64,000 nt of DNA from Topomyia yanbarensis (lineage: Eukaryota; Arthropoda; Insecta; Diptera; Culicidae), in the NCBI RefSeq assembly GCF_030247195.1, contig NC_080670.1, positions 35,431,934 to 35,495,933 of the forward strand. The letters are read 5' to 3'. Under the pieces are notes generated by a model. It saw nothing but the letters and a program-made list of their open reading frames with translations, searched no databases and was not told the origin of the DNA. Each line of letters begins with the position of its first letter. Positions within the stretch are counted from its first letter, which is position 1. Positions 10,501-20,391 of this stretch are shown in pieces. A program made the position numbers and the translations under genes.

Positions 10501-12063
10501 ATTTTTAGCAAACTTAGACACCTATTTTTCAGCTTCTCCTTGAAAACTTAGACGACTCGCTTGATATTCGTGATATAATGGGTGCACAATGATTAGTGAA
10601 ACTTACACAATGTAAACAGTACACATTAAACTAAACTCACCTAAAATTTCAATAGATAGTCACTAATGAAAAAAGTTAGAGCAATTTGAAAGTGATGCAA
10701 TTTGATACCGTACACCCTTTATTATGTATCGGCATGGCTTACCATTGTAAGCTTATTCTGGAAAAATGCTCTTATATCCTTACTGGAATATAGGTAGGGA
10801 CGGGTTGCAGAAGAACAGGCATTTTTTATCGCTACCCATTTTTTTTTTTCAAAAATGGGAGTGCTCCCTTAAGGGAACTTGAGGTGCCCACCGTACTTCA
10901 TTGCGTTGCGGAACTTGGCCTTCTATTTCAACTGCTTTCGCAGCCGATTCTGAGTGTACTGGGCGAGGTGCTACGATCCTTCCGACCACTGCAATTCCTT
11001 ACGGACGAGTGACTCATGAAACCAGCGCGCCCGACCCACTGCCCCTTAAACCAAGGCAATCAAGTAATAATTCACGTAAAATAAAATTAAACACACGTGC
11101 ACTGATATAGGACATTTCAATCAAAACTCAATATTATTCGGAAGTCACATACAACAGTTGAAGGTCTAACCGGCTTCTTATCCAATCCAGCTCACTCGCC
11201 TTGAACGCCCCCCTTTTTCATTCCTATTTCCGAATCCTTTAATTCTGTTTTTTTTTCTTTTCTAGGCCCTGACTAAGGTTCCCCACACGCTTAAACCGAT
11301 GTTGAAATTCAACTGCTTCCTCGGCTTGAAATTATTTCTATGGTCCTCATTCGACCCAAAAGAGCCCTTCTTGGTGACCAGTATAAAATAATCAAATGAC
11401 ATTACCAGCGACGACACTTTTTCCAAGGCGTACCGCGTGTAAGTTCCTACGAAAGAAGTTGAGATCGACGGCGTTGTCACCGAGACGAGTCTGATTTGTG
11501 CGAATATGCTGAAGTACGGGGTTGGCTGTTTTAAGGACCCCATACTTCAGCCCGTAAAGACTGTAAACGATTGTATTCAGCATCAGTCAGAGCTAACGAA
11601 ATAAAAACTTGTGTCAGCTCAAATTCACATCGGATGGCCTTCCCTGGGTCTGCTTTACCCAACTATGTCATCTCATTTTGTGCATCGGGTCCTAACTGGA
11701 TTAAAGACAAATAAGTATTGGTGGTCTGTACGTGGTGAAATTTGGAGTGAGAAAATCGAGTAAAAATATTAAAATAATTATTTTTTTTATTTTTCCTAAA
11801 TCGTATTTCACAAGAATCGTTCTCTATTTTTAAGACTACCTAGCTTACAACAGTGTTATTCTGAACACGAACGTGAGTAGTACAATGTTCCTGATGCGAA
11901 GGACTGGACTGCTAGTAACGTTTTTTATTCTCAATAAACAGTTCACTTCGCCAACAGAAGGCCGAATTTGGCATCACTTGAAAACAAATGATATTGTGCT
12001 GACCACTTGCAAAGCAATCCATTATCGAAGACTTTTTGGCTATCATGAGCGTGGGGCCCGCTA
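10501..12063. other. No gene recognised; presumed intron of the GATA gene
   Basis: ORFs at 10901-11110 (plus) and 11262-11583 (minus) have no motif I recognise. A T-rich stretch lies at 10838-10850 and AT-rich sequence at 11760-11800. Given the minus-strand exon at 12.8-13.6 kb, this is probably its downstream intron. Confidence 0.4.
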
Positions 12064-12563
12064 NNNNNNNNNNNNNNNNNNNNNNNNNNNNNNNNNNNNN
12101 NNNNNNNNNNNNNNNNNNNNNNNNNNNNNNNNNNNNNNNNNNNNNNNNNNNNNNNNNNNNNNNNNNNNNNNNNNNNNNNNNNNNNNNNNNNNNNNNNNNN
12201 NNNNNNNNNNNNNNNNNNNNNNNNNNNNNNNNNNNNNNNNNNNNNNNNNNNNNNNNNNNNNNNNNNNNNNNNNNNNNNNNNNNNNNNNNNNNNNNNNNNN
12301 NNNNNNNNNNNNNNNNNNNNNNNNNNNNNNNNNNNNNNNNNNNNNNNNNNNNNNNNNNNNNNNNNNNNNNNNNNNNNNNNNNNNNNNNNNNNNNNNNNNN
12401 NNNNNNNNNNNNNNNNNNNNNNNNNNNNNNNNNNNNNNNNNNNNNNNNNNNNNNNNNNNNNNNNNNNNNNNNNNNNNNNNNNNNNNNNNNNNNNNNNNNN
12501 NNNNNNNNNNNNNNNNNNNNNNNNNNNNNNNNNNNNNNNNNNNNNNNNNNNNNNNNNNNNNNN
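12064..12563. other. Assembly gap, exactly 500 N
   Basis: A run of 500 unknown bases, a typical placeholder length, so the real size is unknown. It sits 245 bp downstream (minus strand) of the GATA exon's donor site. Open frames reported across it are artefacts of N runs. Confidence 1.
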
Positions 12564-12802
12564 TTTACAAGTTTGTGTAGGACACTACTAACTACCCATT
12601 CTTCAGCCGGCGTGGTTGGTGTACTTAATTCAACAATTTTGTACAAAGTGCGAGACGTTGACGGAGGTGCCTCCACGACATGTGTTACCAGAATAAAAAA
12701 AAAGCGCGCTGTCGGTGAACAGAAAGCCCAAATCATAGCGAAAACCCAAAAAAAATATTGAAAACGTTAACTTAAAGGATAAAATACCACACCGTGTCCA
12801 TA

Positions 12803-12808
12803 TCTTAC
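12803..12808 (-). promoter_or_regulatory. Splice donor (G|GTAAGA)
   Basis: On the minus strand the coding sequence ends ..ACT AGT GCC G followed by GTAAGA, a near-consensus donor. The split codon begins with G. In GATA factors the next residues are E-G-R-E-C, and a G|AA split fits this exactly. Without the splice the frame runs on into non-GATA residues. Confidence 0.9.
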
Positions 12809-13642
12809 CGGCACTAGTTCGAGCCTTCGTCCGCTGCGGCTTCATATGATGGGAACTATTCATAACCGTAGATCGTGAGTTTGGTTGAAACGAACCACTT
12901 TGCTGGTGATGGTAGCCGTAGCCGACCGTGTCGTATCCGCCGGCGTACGATCCATGTCCGGCCGTATCGAACAATGCACTATTGGAACCACTATGAGTCT
13001 GGTTACTACTACCACTAGCACTGGTTGCGTTCAGGGTCGTACCTTCCCGTTGCTTTGGCTGGTTATGTCCACTGCTACCACTACCACCTCCGGAACCACT
13101 TCCACCACCACCACCACCACCTCCTCCTCCTCCTCCGCAACCAAGCCCCCCACCACTACTGCTCCCACCAACGTTTCCCATTCCTAGCCCGAGGGAACTC
13201 CCCGTTAGGCATGGCTTAACATCCAACGCACAGCTTTCGTGGGCGGCTGCCGCGGCCGCCTGCTGGGCAATACAGCTGGACGTGACCTGCGCCTGGTGCA
13301 TGAAGGCATTGATCGTGGCTTGATACTCGGCAGGTGCGGTTTGTACTGAGTCCGGCGTCGAATCCTTCGGCGGTGTTGGCGGAAAGGAGAACAGATGTTG
13401 GCTACTACTGACACCACCACTACCACCGCCGCCTTGCTGGCTGCCAACCTGACCGACCATTGCCGCGGCCGCTGCAGCCTGCTGACTTAGCTTATCCTGC
13501 GGATCTTGGGGACAGGCGAACGGGCTGCTCCAGGCACTGCCCGATGCGATCGGTTTCGCCGGATCACTCAGCCAGGACAGTGGCCCGTGGAAGTGGGGCC
13601 GGCATACCTGGGGCGACACATGCGACGCGGCCATGCGGGAGG
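12809..13642 (-). CDS. grn: GATA1/2/3-class transcription factor (grain orthologue), N-terminal exon
   Basis: This is one exon of a nuclear GATA-site-binding transcription factor; Drosophila grain is the insect GATA2/3 counterpart. From the ATG at 13634 it gives 275 residues plus one base. Residues 1-25 (HVSPQVCRPHF..WL) match the Q-x-C-R-P-H..WL block of GATA2/3. Residues 81-96 (LFSFPPTPPKDSTPDS) are the hallmark conserved block. The end (KPQRTKARTSA) is the basic segment just before the N-terminal zinc finger. Between them lie poly-Ala runs (53-58, 126-131), a long Gly/Ser tract (about 156-189) and a Tyr/Gly-rich stretch (222-245). An acceptor (tttctgttttccattgcag) precedes 13642, eight bases before the ATG, so the ATG may be internal and more coding sequence may lie upstream. 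Both zinc fingers are missing from the window. Confidence 0.88.
13075..13150 (-). repeat. GGN trinucleotide tract encoding poly-Gly/Ser
   Basis: A (CCA)n/(CCT)n run on the plus strand (about 13100-13137) is read on the minus strand as uninterrupted glycine codons in the GATA exon. It is likely length-variable and in frame. Confidence 0.9.
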
Positions 13643-15320
13643 CTGCAATGGAAAACAGAAATATACGTGTTTATTAGAAAATGGCTGGGAAACATGTATT
13701 TATTTCTTCTAAATGGAAAACTCTGCAATTGGTAAGCTGGATAAAATCGCTCAGGTAACAAAACTCGAAAAATAATATCGAAATGCTTCGGTGTCGTAAA
13801 ATTGGATTCTGCTACGAAGGGTACTTGGAGAAACTCTGTTGCTGTCTTTCTCAACGGCATTCGGGTAGTGAAACTAAAACTGACTCAACCTATCTCTTCC
13901 TATTCTACAATTGAATGCCGTTTCCTTAACTCAAACAACGTTGTTCACTTACCTCGATTAGACCCCAACGTGCCAGTTCTATGACTAGATGGCACTCTAC
14001 TGCCACAACGAAACAAAATTAAAACCATAACATACATTCCGGTAAAAACATTCGAGAAATTTTTGTTCGTGAATGTACGTTTTGATCGGAAAAATTTCAT
14101 ATCTTCGTTGAGAAAAATTCATCATTGGAAATTTCAAACAGCATTGAAAAAGTTGATTCGGTTCTGCATACTTAACCCTAAAAAATCACGCGGGTCTTCC
14201 AGGTCCGACGGCTATAGATTTCTTAGTTACAAAGCGTTGGGCATGCAGTAAGAGCTTGAGCGTGGAAATTCCATTAACTGACGCTAAAATTCATTGAAAA
14301 AGTTATATATCACGGAAATATCAAATATGGTGTGCTTCATAGATTCGTATGAACTTTTTACATGCACAAAAAGGCAAGGGGGCCTAACAGGCCCGCTATG
14401 TATTCCGACATCAACTGTGCATACTGGTGAATTTATTTCAGTTTTTACAAATATTTTTTAATATTTGACGGAATTATCACAAGAGAACAGACATCCATGA
14501 TTGAAAAAAAATATTTAAAAAACGTGTGTAAACATTTGAATTAATATACAATAAACACTAGCGCCGCCACAGCAACCTATCCTAACTATCCGTCAAATCC
14601 ATTCCGGAACCGGTTCGAAATCCTGAATGGATTCAGTATAGAATCTTGCTCAAAGAAAACAACCGATCCCGACTCTATCGGTTGATGCATTTGAGCTGGA
14701 ATTCATGCTGGAAGTCCGAACCGGTTCCGGCCTAGTGTGACTGGGTAGAGGAATAACCGCTGTCAATTCTGTATACAAACTCAGCCACAAAAAACATGAC
14801 GACAGTAGCGCATCTGGTTTGGATATCCCAACTACCTTCGAAACCGTTAGAGATTTTACACAAGTTGAATGCTGAAGATGGACGTCTGTTCTCTGTGGAA
14901 GTATCTTCGATTAAGTTAAAAAAACATTTACCGATTTTTTCTCACGAAAACGCTTTCCAATGTATCCAGAACTGTGCACGCATACTCATGAAGTTATATC
15001 ACTGTAACAAATTTTTGGTTCAAACAGAACCTCACAATTTTTCTTCACTGAAATATGTTTTTGAAGAATTTTTCATGAAAAATCTCATTCAAGAATATAG
15101 TTACCATTTTTGTGGTTTGTATGGCAGAATAACAGTTTTGTCCCATACCGCTTTATTGCATAGCGTTGAAGCAAGCTGTGGATTCATAGTATGGGTAAGA
15201 TAATGTCAATATGATAGCACACGAAGCTATCATCTCATAGTATTCAGATTTGTTAAAGTTACAGAAGTTTGAGTAATGCGTTTTGAATAGCAAAATTTTT
15301 CTCGGCAATTCTTTTGCTCC
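13643..15320. other. Presumed upstream intron of the GATA gene; mostly no feature
   Basis: No upstream coding exon of the GATA gene was recognised. Apart from the unassigned ORF at 14796-15203, nothing structured is seen. Confidence 0.4.
14796..15203 (+). CDS. Unassigned 135-codon ORF
   Basis: This ATG-to-TAA frame is longer than most spurious ORFs here and has a protein-like composition with several Cys and His residues. I recognise no domain or catalytic motif. There is no signal peptide, convincing membrane segment, splice context or related copy in the window. It could be a transposon-derived fragment or chance. Treat it as hypothetical. Confidence 0.2.
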   Translation: MTTVAHLVWISQLPSKPLEILHKLNAEDGRLFSVEVSSIKLKKHLPIFSHENAFQCIQNCARILMKLYHCNKFLVQTEPHNFSSLKYVFEEFFMKNLIQEYSYHFCGLYGRITVLSHTALLHSVEASCGFIVWVR

Positions 15321-15322
15321 TA

Positions 15323-15710
15323 CACACCAAAAAATAATGAAATTTAAACGACATGTAAATCAATACGAATGTAAACATACAAAGATTGAATCGAAAATTT
15401 GATTGAAAATTACGTTAAAATCAATTGGAGCATGAAACAGCATACAATTTTACACTTTCATTCGTGTAATATTACATGTTATTCATTTTACAGCAGTATT
15501 CGAGTAAAAATACACTGAAGTGCATTGGTTTTCCGTTTAAAGTAACTGTGATTTTCAATCCACGTGTCAAATTATAATAAAATTCGTTGAAGAAAGCACG
15601 ACAAGTCATGTGTATTTGTGGTGGAACTTAATTTTACATTTATATTCATGCTCCAAATATGTGCATGAAAATAAACTTATTAAAGGAATTACAAAATATT
15701 TTTTTCTGTG
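15323..15710. mobile_element. 388-bp MITE with TA target duplication
   Basis: The ends are CACACCAAAAAATA (15323-15336) and the reverse complement of CACAGAAAAAAATATT (15695-15710), each bounded by TA (15321-15322, 15711-15712). The interior is AT-rich, has subterminal 'tggagcatga'/'catgctcca' elements in inverted positions and has no ORF. It fits a Tc1/mariner-type MITE. Confidence 0.7.
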
Positions 15711-15712
15711 TA

Positions 15713-16473
15713 AGCGAAAACTGTCAAAATTGTAAGTTGCCATTATATTGAATTTTTACTTGTAAGAAAATGGAGTAAACTAACGTTTTACAAAGACAAC
15801 TTTCTCAATTTTTAGCACAGGCTCAATATTGCTCGACACATTCGAAAAGTGGTAATTATTTATTTACATATTTTTACTTTTGGTTTCACCCAATGTTTAC
15901 TCTAGCTAATCCCTAGGGTGAATATTCGACGGCGATTCGTATTTCCATGAGAATTTGACTTTATTAGTATATAACTTAGCAAGTAACTACAAGCGTGAGT
16001 TTTGATTTTGAATTTTTTTAAATATTCTGAAACAACCTACTAGTCCTTCATTTTTCGCTTATATGTTGTTTTTTTGTACATTCTTTTCTACATTGTCCAA
16101 TAACTACGAATAGAGAAATCATTCCAGCAGTCGAAAAGTTTGTATTTCTGAATTAAATTGATCAATATGGTTTGGATTTTTCTTGCTTTTATTGTAAGAG
16201 GGGATAAAATTTTAGCGTGGGGATTTTAGCTTGCCTTCACAGGGGTTAAATCTGTTTGACTGTTTGCCCAGAACTGTCTGACATGTGTTTGTCGGTATTT
16301 GTCGTGGAAAGAAAATCCAAAATGTTTACGTGAATAACTGAATTTTTATCAGCGTTATTCGCACTGAACGAAGAGCTGAACCAGAATCTCCAGCAGTGTG
16401 CTTGGTCAAATAATTCATTTTTTTGGTTTTAGATGTAAGTGCCAATATTGAAGACTTTTTGATGGAATTTAAT
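15713..16473. other. No gene recognised
   Basis: AT-rich sequence without a usable ORF or a clear repeat. Confidence 0.4.
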
Positions 16474-16632
16474 GGAGAAAACAGATCGTAATGGTGAGTT
16501 AAGCGAAAGCAATTACGTGAAAATAATTATTGGGCTGGAGTCCCAAAGGTTGCAAGTTCGAATCTTGCCTCAGGGGGGAATTTTTTCACGTAATTACTTT
16601 CGCTTAACCTACCATTACGATCTGTTTTCCCC
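16474..16632. repeat. 52-bp inverted repeat whose loop holds a tRNA-like 3' half
   Basis: The arms 16474-16525 and 16581-16632 are reverse complements with about five mismatches. The 55-bp loop is almost completely filled by 16530-16575, which folds as the 3' half of a tRNA. It has an anticodon-type arm TTGGG-CTGGAGT-CCCAA, a 5-base variable region, a perfect T-arm GCAAG-TTCGAAT-CTTGC and seven bases CTCAGGG in acceptor position. No matching 5' acceptor strand or D-arm was found. Confidence 0.85.
16530..16575 (+). ncRNA. tRNA-like 3' half (pseudo-tRNA), anticodon position GGA
   Basis: The anticodon-type loop CTGGAGT has T at position 33 and GGA at 34-36, which would read serine codons. The 5-base variable region is unlike the long arm of normal tRNA-Ser. 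The T-loop TTCGAAT gives a good B-box. Lacking the 5' half, it is not a functional tRNA. It is more likely a tRNA fragment captured in a mobile hairpin. Confidence 0.55.
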
Positions 16633-19071
16633 ATTGGATACTACCAAAAAGTCCTAAAAAAGGTGTGCTTGGTGTTATTAAGAGATTGAACTATAAGAGA
16701 GAGTACCTTTTTCATTATCCACAAATATTTACTGTCAAATGCAAATTGTGCTTTTTAAAATCACATTTTAAATAAATTGATGGCAATTCGGTAATGATGA
16801 AATTTATAATTTTTAAACAATGAAAGGGGCAACTATTTAATCCATACCGTTAAACGTAATGCTTGCTTATCGCGCCTGTGTTCATAAATCTGCAAACAGA
16901 CAAGTTGGTCGCGGCAGCGCAAGCCTTCAGTCCGCTGTTCGAAATTCGTGCACGACGATGTTCGTCGTGGAATATCATAGTTACAAATGATGGGCCATTT
17001 TTTCTCGGCGACATGTTACTAGGTAATAAAAGTAGTAGTTTTAGCAGTTTTTTCTCGGCGAAAAGGGAACTCCAGAACATCTTTTTATTTGTCTTAATTG
17101 TTTAAAAAATATACAAAATAATAACTTTTCGGATCGGAAACAACTCACGAACTATCGTCGCCCGTAGCAATATTTTAAAAATAAAAATTTCAAATGTCAA
17201 TATTATGGTCAAAACATTATTTTTATAATTGATTCTGCAAATTGCATTGCAATGCAATGCAATTTTATCTAAAAACTAAATCTACTACCGAAATAGTAAT
17301 TTCACGAAATTTGTGTTCCTTTTTTGTGCGTATTCCTCCCGAAAACAGATCACTTTGAGCTAGAAACTAAGTTTGGATTACTTTTTTTACTTATGTCGGT
17401 TTAATCTTTTCACTCTTTGCATACTATGTTAGTCGAATCCTTCGTTTTTTGATCGGTACTGTAAAATCAGTGGAGTGTGTATAGTGACGCTCTAATAATA
17501 GAATGTAATCAAAGATATTGCTTTTAAGATTTGCATATTTTTAATTACAAATTCGTTGTAAATTCTCAATGTTATTATCACAAGAGCGAGATTTTTCAAA
17601 GTCTTCTATCATTTACAAAATCAAAATCATTACACAAATGATCGAAAATTCATTTAGATTCACACGCGTCACATTACGGTACGCCAATATGTAACGTACG
17701 CAATTAAAAAAGGAATCTAAACTTTTGTAGATCAATATTCCCGCACGAAACCTTCTTGTTTAGTTTCACATTCTACTCGGGTATGCTCAGCAACGTCGCA
17801 CCGCGTGAACCGCCGATGCATTTGGATGAGTGGCTGCTCAACTTTGCCGACTGCGTGTTAGTGTGCTGCTCTGTATCTACCTATGTCTAACGGTTCTTTT
17901 TTTTCTACCCTTCCCCGCGACAAGCGCGTGTAGTGTGAGCTAGTTGAAATCGGATCGTAGAGCAATCTAGATCGAATGATTTGCTTGTCGTGTCGCGTCG
18001 TCGGTTCGGGGTTTCCATTTGAAGTTTTATTAGAAATTTGTGCAACTTTACCGAAATTTTTAAAAGCGTGATTAATTTAATTTCGAACGTGCTACCGCTG
18101 CTAGTTTCGAAGGTAGGCCAATTCTAGCGTGTCCGGTTTTTTTTCGCAGCGTGCACTGCAATGCGTTGATTATGCTTGATCGTAATTTCCACTGCAAATA
18201 GAATGCAAGAGAGAATAGGCCAACAATCAATGGTCGTTGTGGTTTGTAGCGTGAAAGTGTAAATTTGAAAGCGATAGGTGAAAATTGCGCTCCAAAAAAG
18301 TGATGTTTATAATTTGGAAGAAAAATGCGGTTTCCTATTTAGAAGAGGTAGCCATTTTATTTTCTCGAGTGATGCTTTTCACTACTATAGCAATACTATA
18401 CTACCCATTCAAGTGTGGATGTGTGTTATATCAAATGGCTTCCGCCGATCATCTGGGGTGTACGTTAGATGTAGTGTGTGAAAGTTATCTTCATTTCGAG
18501 AAATTAGCTTTGTATACTATGCCCAGGTGCAAATATCACCATTTATCATTTGTGAAATGCTATCATCGATAGATGATTTTGAACCAGAGTCCTAAATCGA
18601 AATAGTGTGAAAATAGCTGAAATACAGCTTGCAAATGTTTCTATTTAGAAAAGTGTGTGAAAATTGGGTCGGCGTAATCAAATGAAAAACGGCCAATTCC
18701 AATCACGAAAACAAATCTGAAGAAAATTGAGAATAGGGCGTAAATAATAATGAGATAGCTCTTTGGGGTTTTTCTCTTCTGTTCATCACTCTGTCGTTTC
18801 GACATTTAGTACTCAACTCTTTGCATAATAATCTAGTAAAACCATCGATTTTCGGAACGTCCTGGGGAATAATTCACTAATTATTAGTGCAAAGTGTTAT
18901 AGAGACGTCGTAATAATCGAAAGAGAAAGTAAGCAAAGGCAGATTCTCAATGTTACTTATTGCTCTTAGATATAATCAATCTCATTTGATTTGGCTATCT
19001 TTATTACTTTCAACTTGGTTTTAATATAGTGTTTGTGTTATATAAAGTGTACTTAATAAGCCGTCGAAAGC
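16633..19071. other. Low-repeat region without a supported gene
   Basis: AT-rich at 16.7-17.7 kb, then more GC-balanced at 17.75-18.25 kb. ORFs at 16863-17105 and 18278-18572 have no motifs. A tandem 'tgcaa' run lies near 17240-17263. The 17.75-18.25 kb block could hold an untranslated exon or promoter, but there is no direct evidence. Confidence 0.35.
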
Positions 19072-19199
19072 CTTTATGACAGTGGCGTAGTAAGAAAATT
19101 TTTCGGGGGGGATATGAATTTTTTTTGTATATATATGAAAAAATGTTCAAAAACATTCTGAGCAGGAAAAAAATGTTCAAAACCAACAACTCAGGGAAC

Positions 19200-20240
19200 G
19201 GGTTTGGGTAGTCAAGGTAGGAAAGCTAGCTGTTGGTATAGAATTAATGCTCTTCCCCTATGAGGACAATCTGGGCGGCAAACTTCCGACTGTCTAATTT
19301 ACTGAGCCCTTCAGTTCCCTTGTGCAATTCAGTACCATTCCTCGTTGAGCTTCCGACTGATACGCGAACTACTCGGTCTAGTCCCCGACGATAGATCTAG
19401 CTTACTCCGACGAAAAGTTCCCCGGCGAGAGAAGTTCGAAAGTGAGCCAACCAGCCAGGTGCTGCGGTCAGTTCGGCGATTCCGGTAGAGTAGGGCATCC
19501 GTTTTGCTGGAGCCCCGGCGCGGCTGGTGGTGTATCGTTGCAATCTACGCGGTCTCGTTCCCGGCAGTGAATCGGACTGTACGCTGACGGTGAGGTCCCA
19601 GACGAAAGAAGTTCTCCCGATACCTCCCGATACCGATTTGGTTCAGTACTACAACTTCTTGAGCCCTTTGGCTCCGTGACCGGTGCCATTTAGCACCGCA
19701 ACTCCTTTAAGCCCTTTAGTTCTCTTCTTGGGCCGTTTGGCACTACTTCCTTGATGATCCATTCAGCACCTCGACTCGCGAACAACTCGGTCTATTCCCT
19801 GACGATGGACCTGACCTACTCCGACAGAGAATTCTCCGGCAAGAGAAGTTCTCCCGAGATCGAGCTAATCAGCTAGGTGCCGAGGTCAGTTCGGTGATTC
19901 TGGTGAAGCAGGGTGTCCGGTGCACTGGTGCGCCGATGACCCGCGACTAGTGGTGTCTCGTCGCTGTCTACTCAGTCTAATCCCCAGCGGTGAATCTAGC
20001 TTACGCTAACGGAGAGTTCCCTGGCGAAAAAAGTTCTCCCAATATCTATTCTTCTTTGGTTTTCGCTATTTTTCTGTCGGAGCAACCGGTGGGGTGCCGT
20101 GGTCGGTCTGACGAATCCGCATGGAGCGTGACGTCCGGTTCGCTGGCGTTTCGACGACTCATACTCGCTGCTCTGTTGCAGTCTACTCGATTAGTCCTCG
20201 GCGGTGATTCTAGCTTATTCCTGCGGAGAGTTCCCTGGCG
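19200..20240 (-). repeat. R1-type 3' tail with diverged tandem units (~400 bp)
   Basis: On the minus strand, downstream of the R1 ORF2 remnant, the blocks 'cggagtaagctaga', 'gactagaccgagtag' and 'gggagaacttcttt' recur at about 19370-19450, 19555-19625, 19790-19860, 19970-20040 and 20185-20240. These look like repeats in the 3' untranslated part of a mosquito R1 element. There are no coding frames of interest. The minus ORF at 19468-19689 lies in this repeat. Confidence 0.6.
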
Positions 20241-20244
20241 GTGA

Positions 20245-20391
20245 TTGCTATCTATATTTTATTTTCAATTTGTTAGGAAACATGACGTGAATTTTCAATA
20301 TGCACTCGGAAAATATATTTTTCTTCGCGGACTCCCAGCAATGACTTCGCGGCCCCCTAGGGGTCCGCGGACCCCAGGTTGAGAATCACTG
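20245..20391. mobile_element. hAT end fragment inserted in the R1 copy
   Basis: The reverse complement of 20391 leftward reads CAGTGATTCTCAACCTGGGG followed by 'tccgcggacccctagggggc'. This is the classic terminal sequence of a widespread hAT group. It interrupts the R1 coding remnant near its last codons. The opposite terminus is not visible, so it is truncated or rearranged. Confidence 0.7.

Noticed and set aside
11873..12761. Three long ORFs (235-274 codons) on both strands
   Set aside because: They run through the 500-N gap and owe their length to unknown bases.
12885..13219. Plus-strand Thr/His-rich ORFs over the GATA exon
   Set aside because: Antisense shadow of the Gly-codon tract. 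The minus frame carries the conserved GATA blocks and splice sites.
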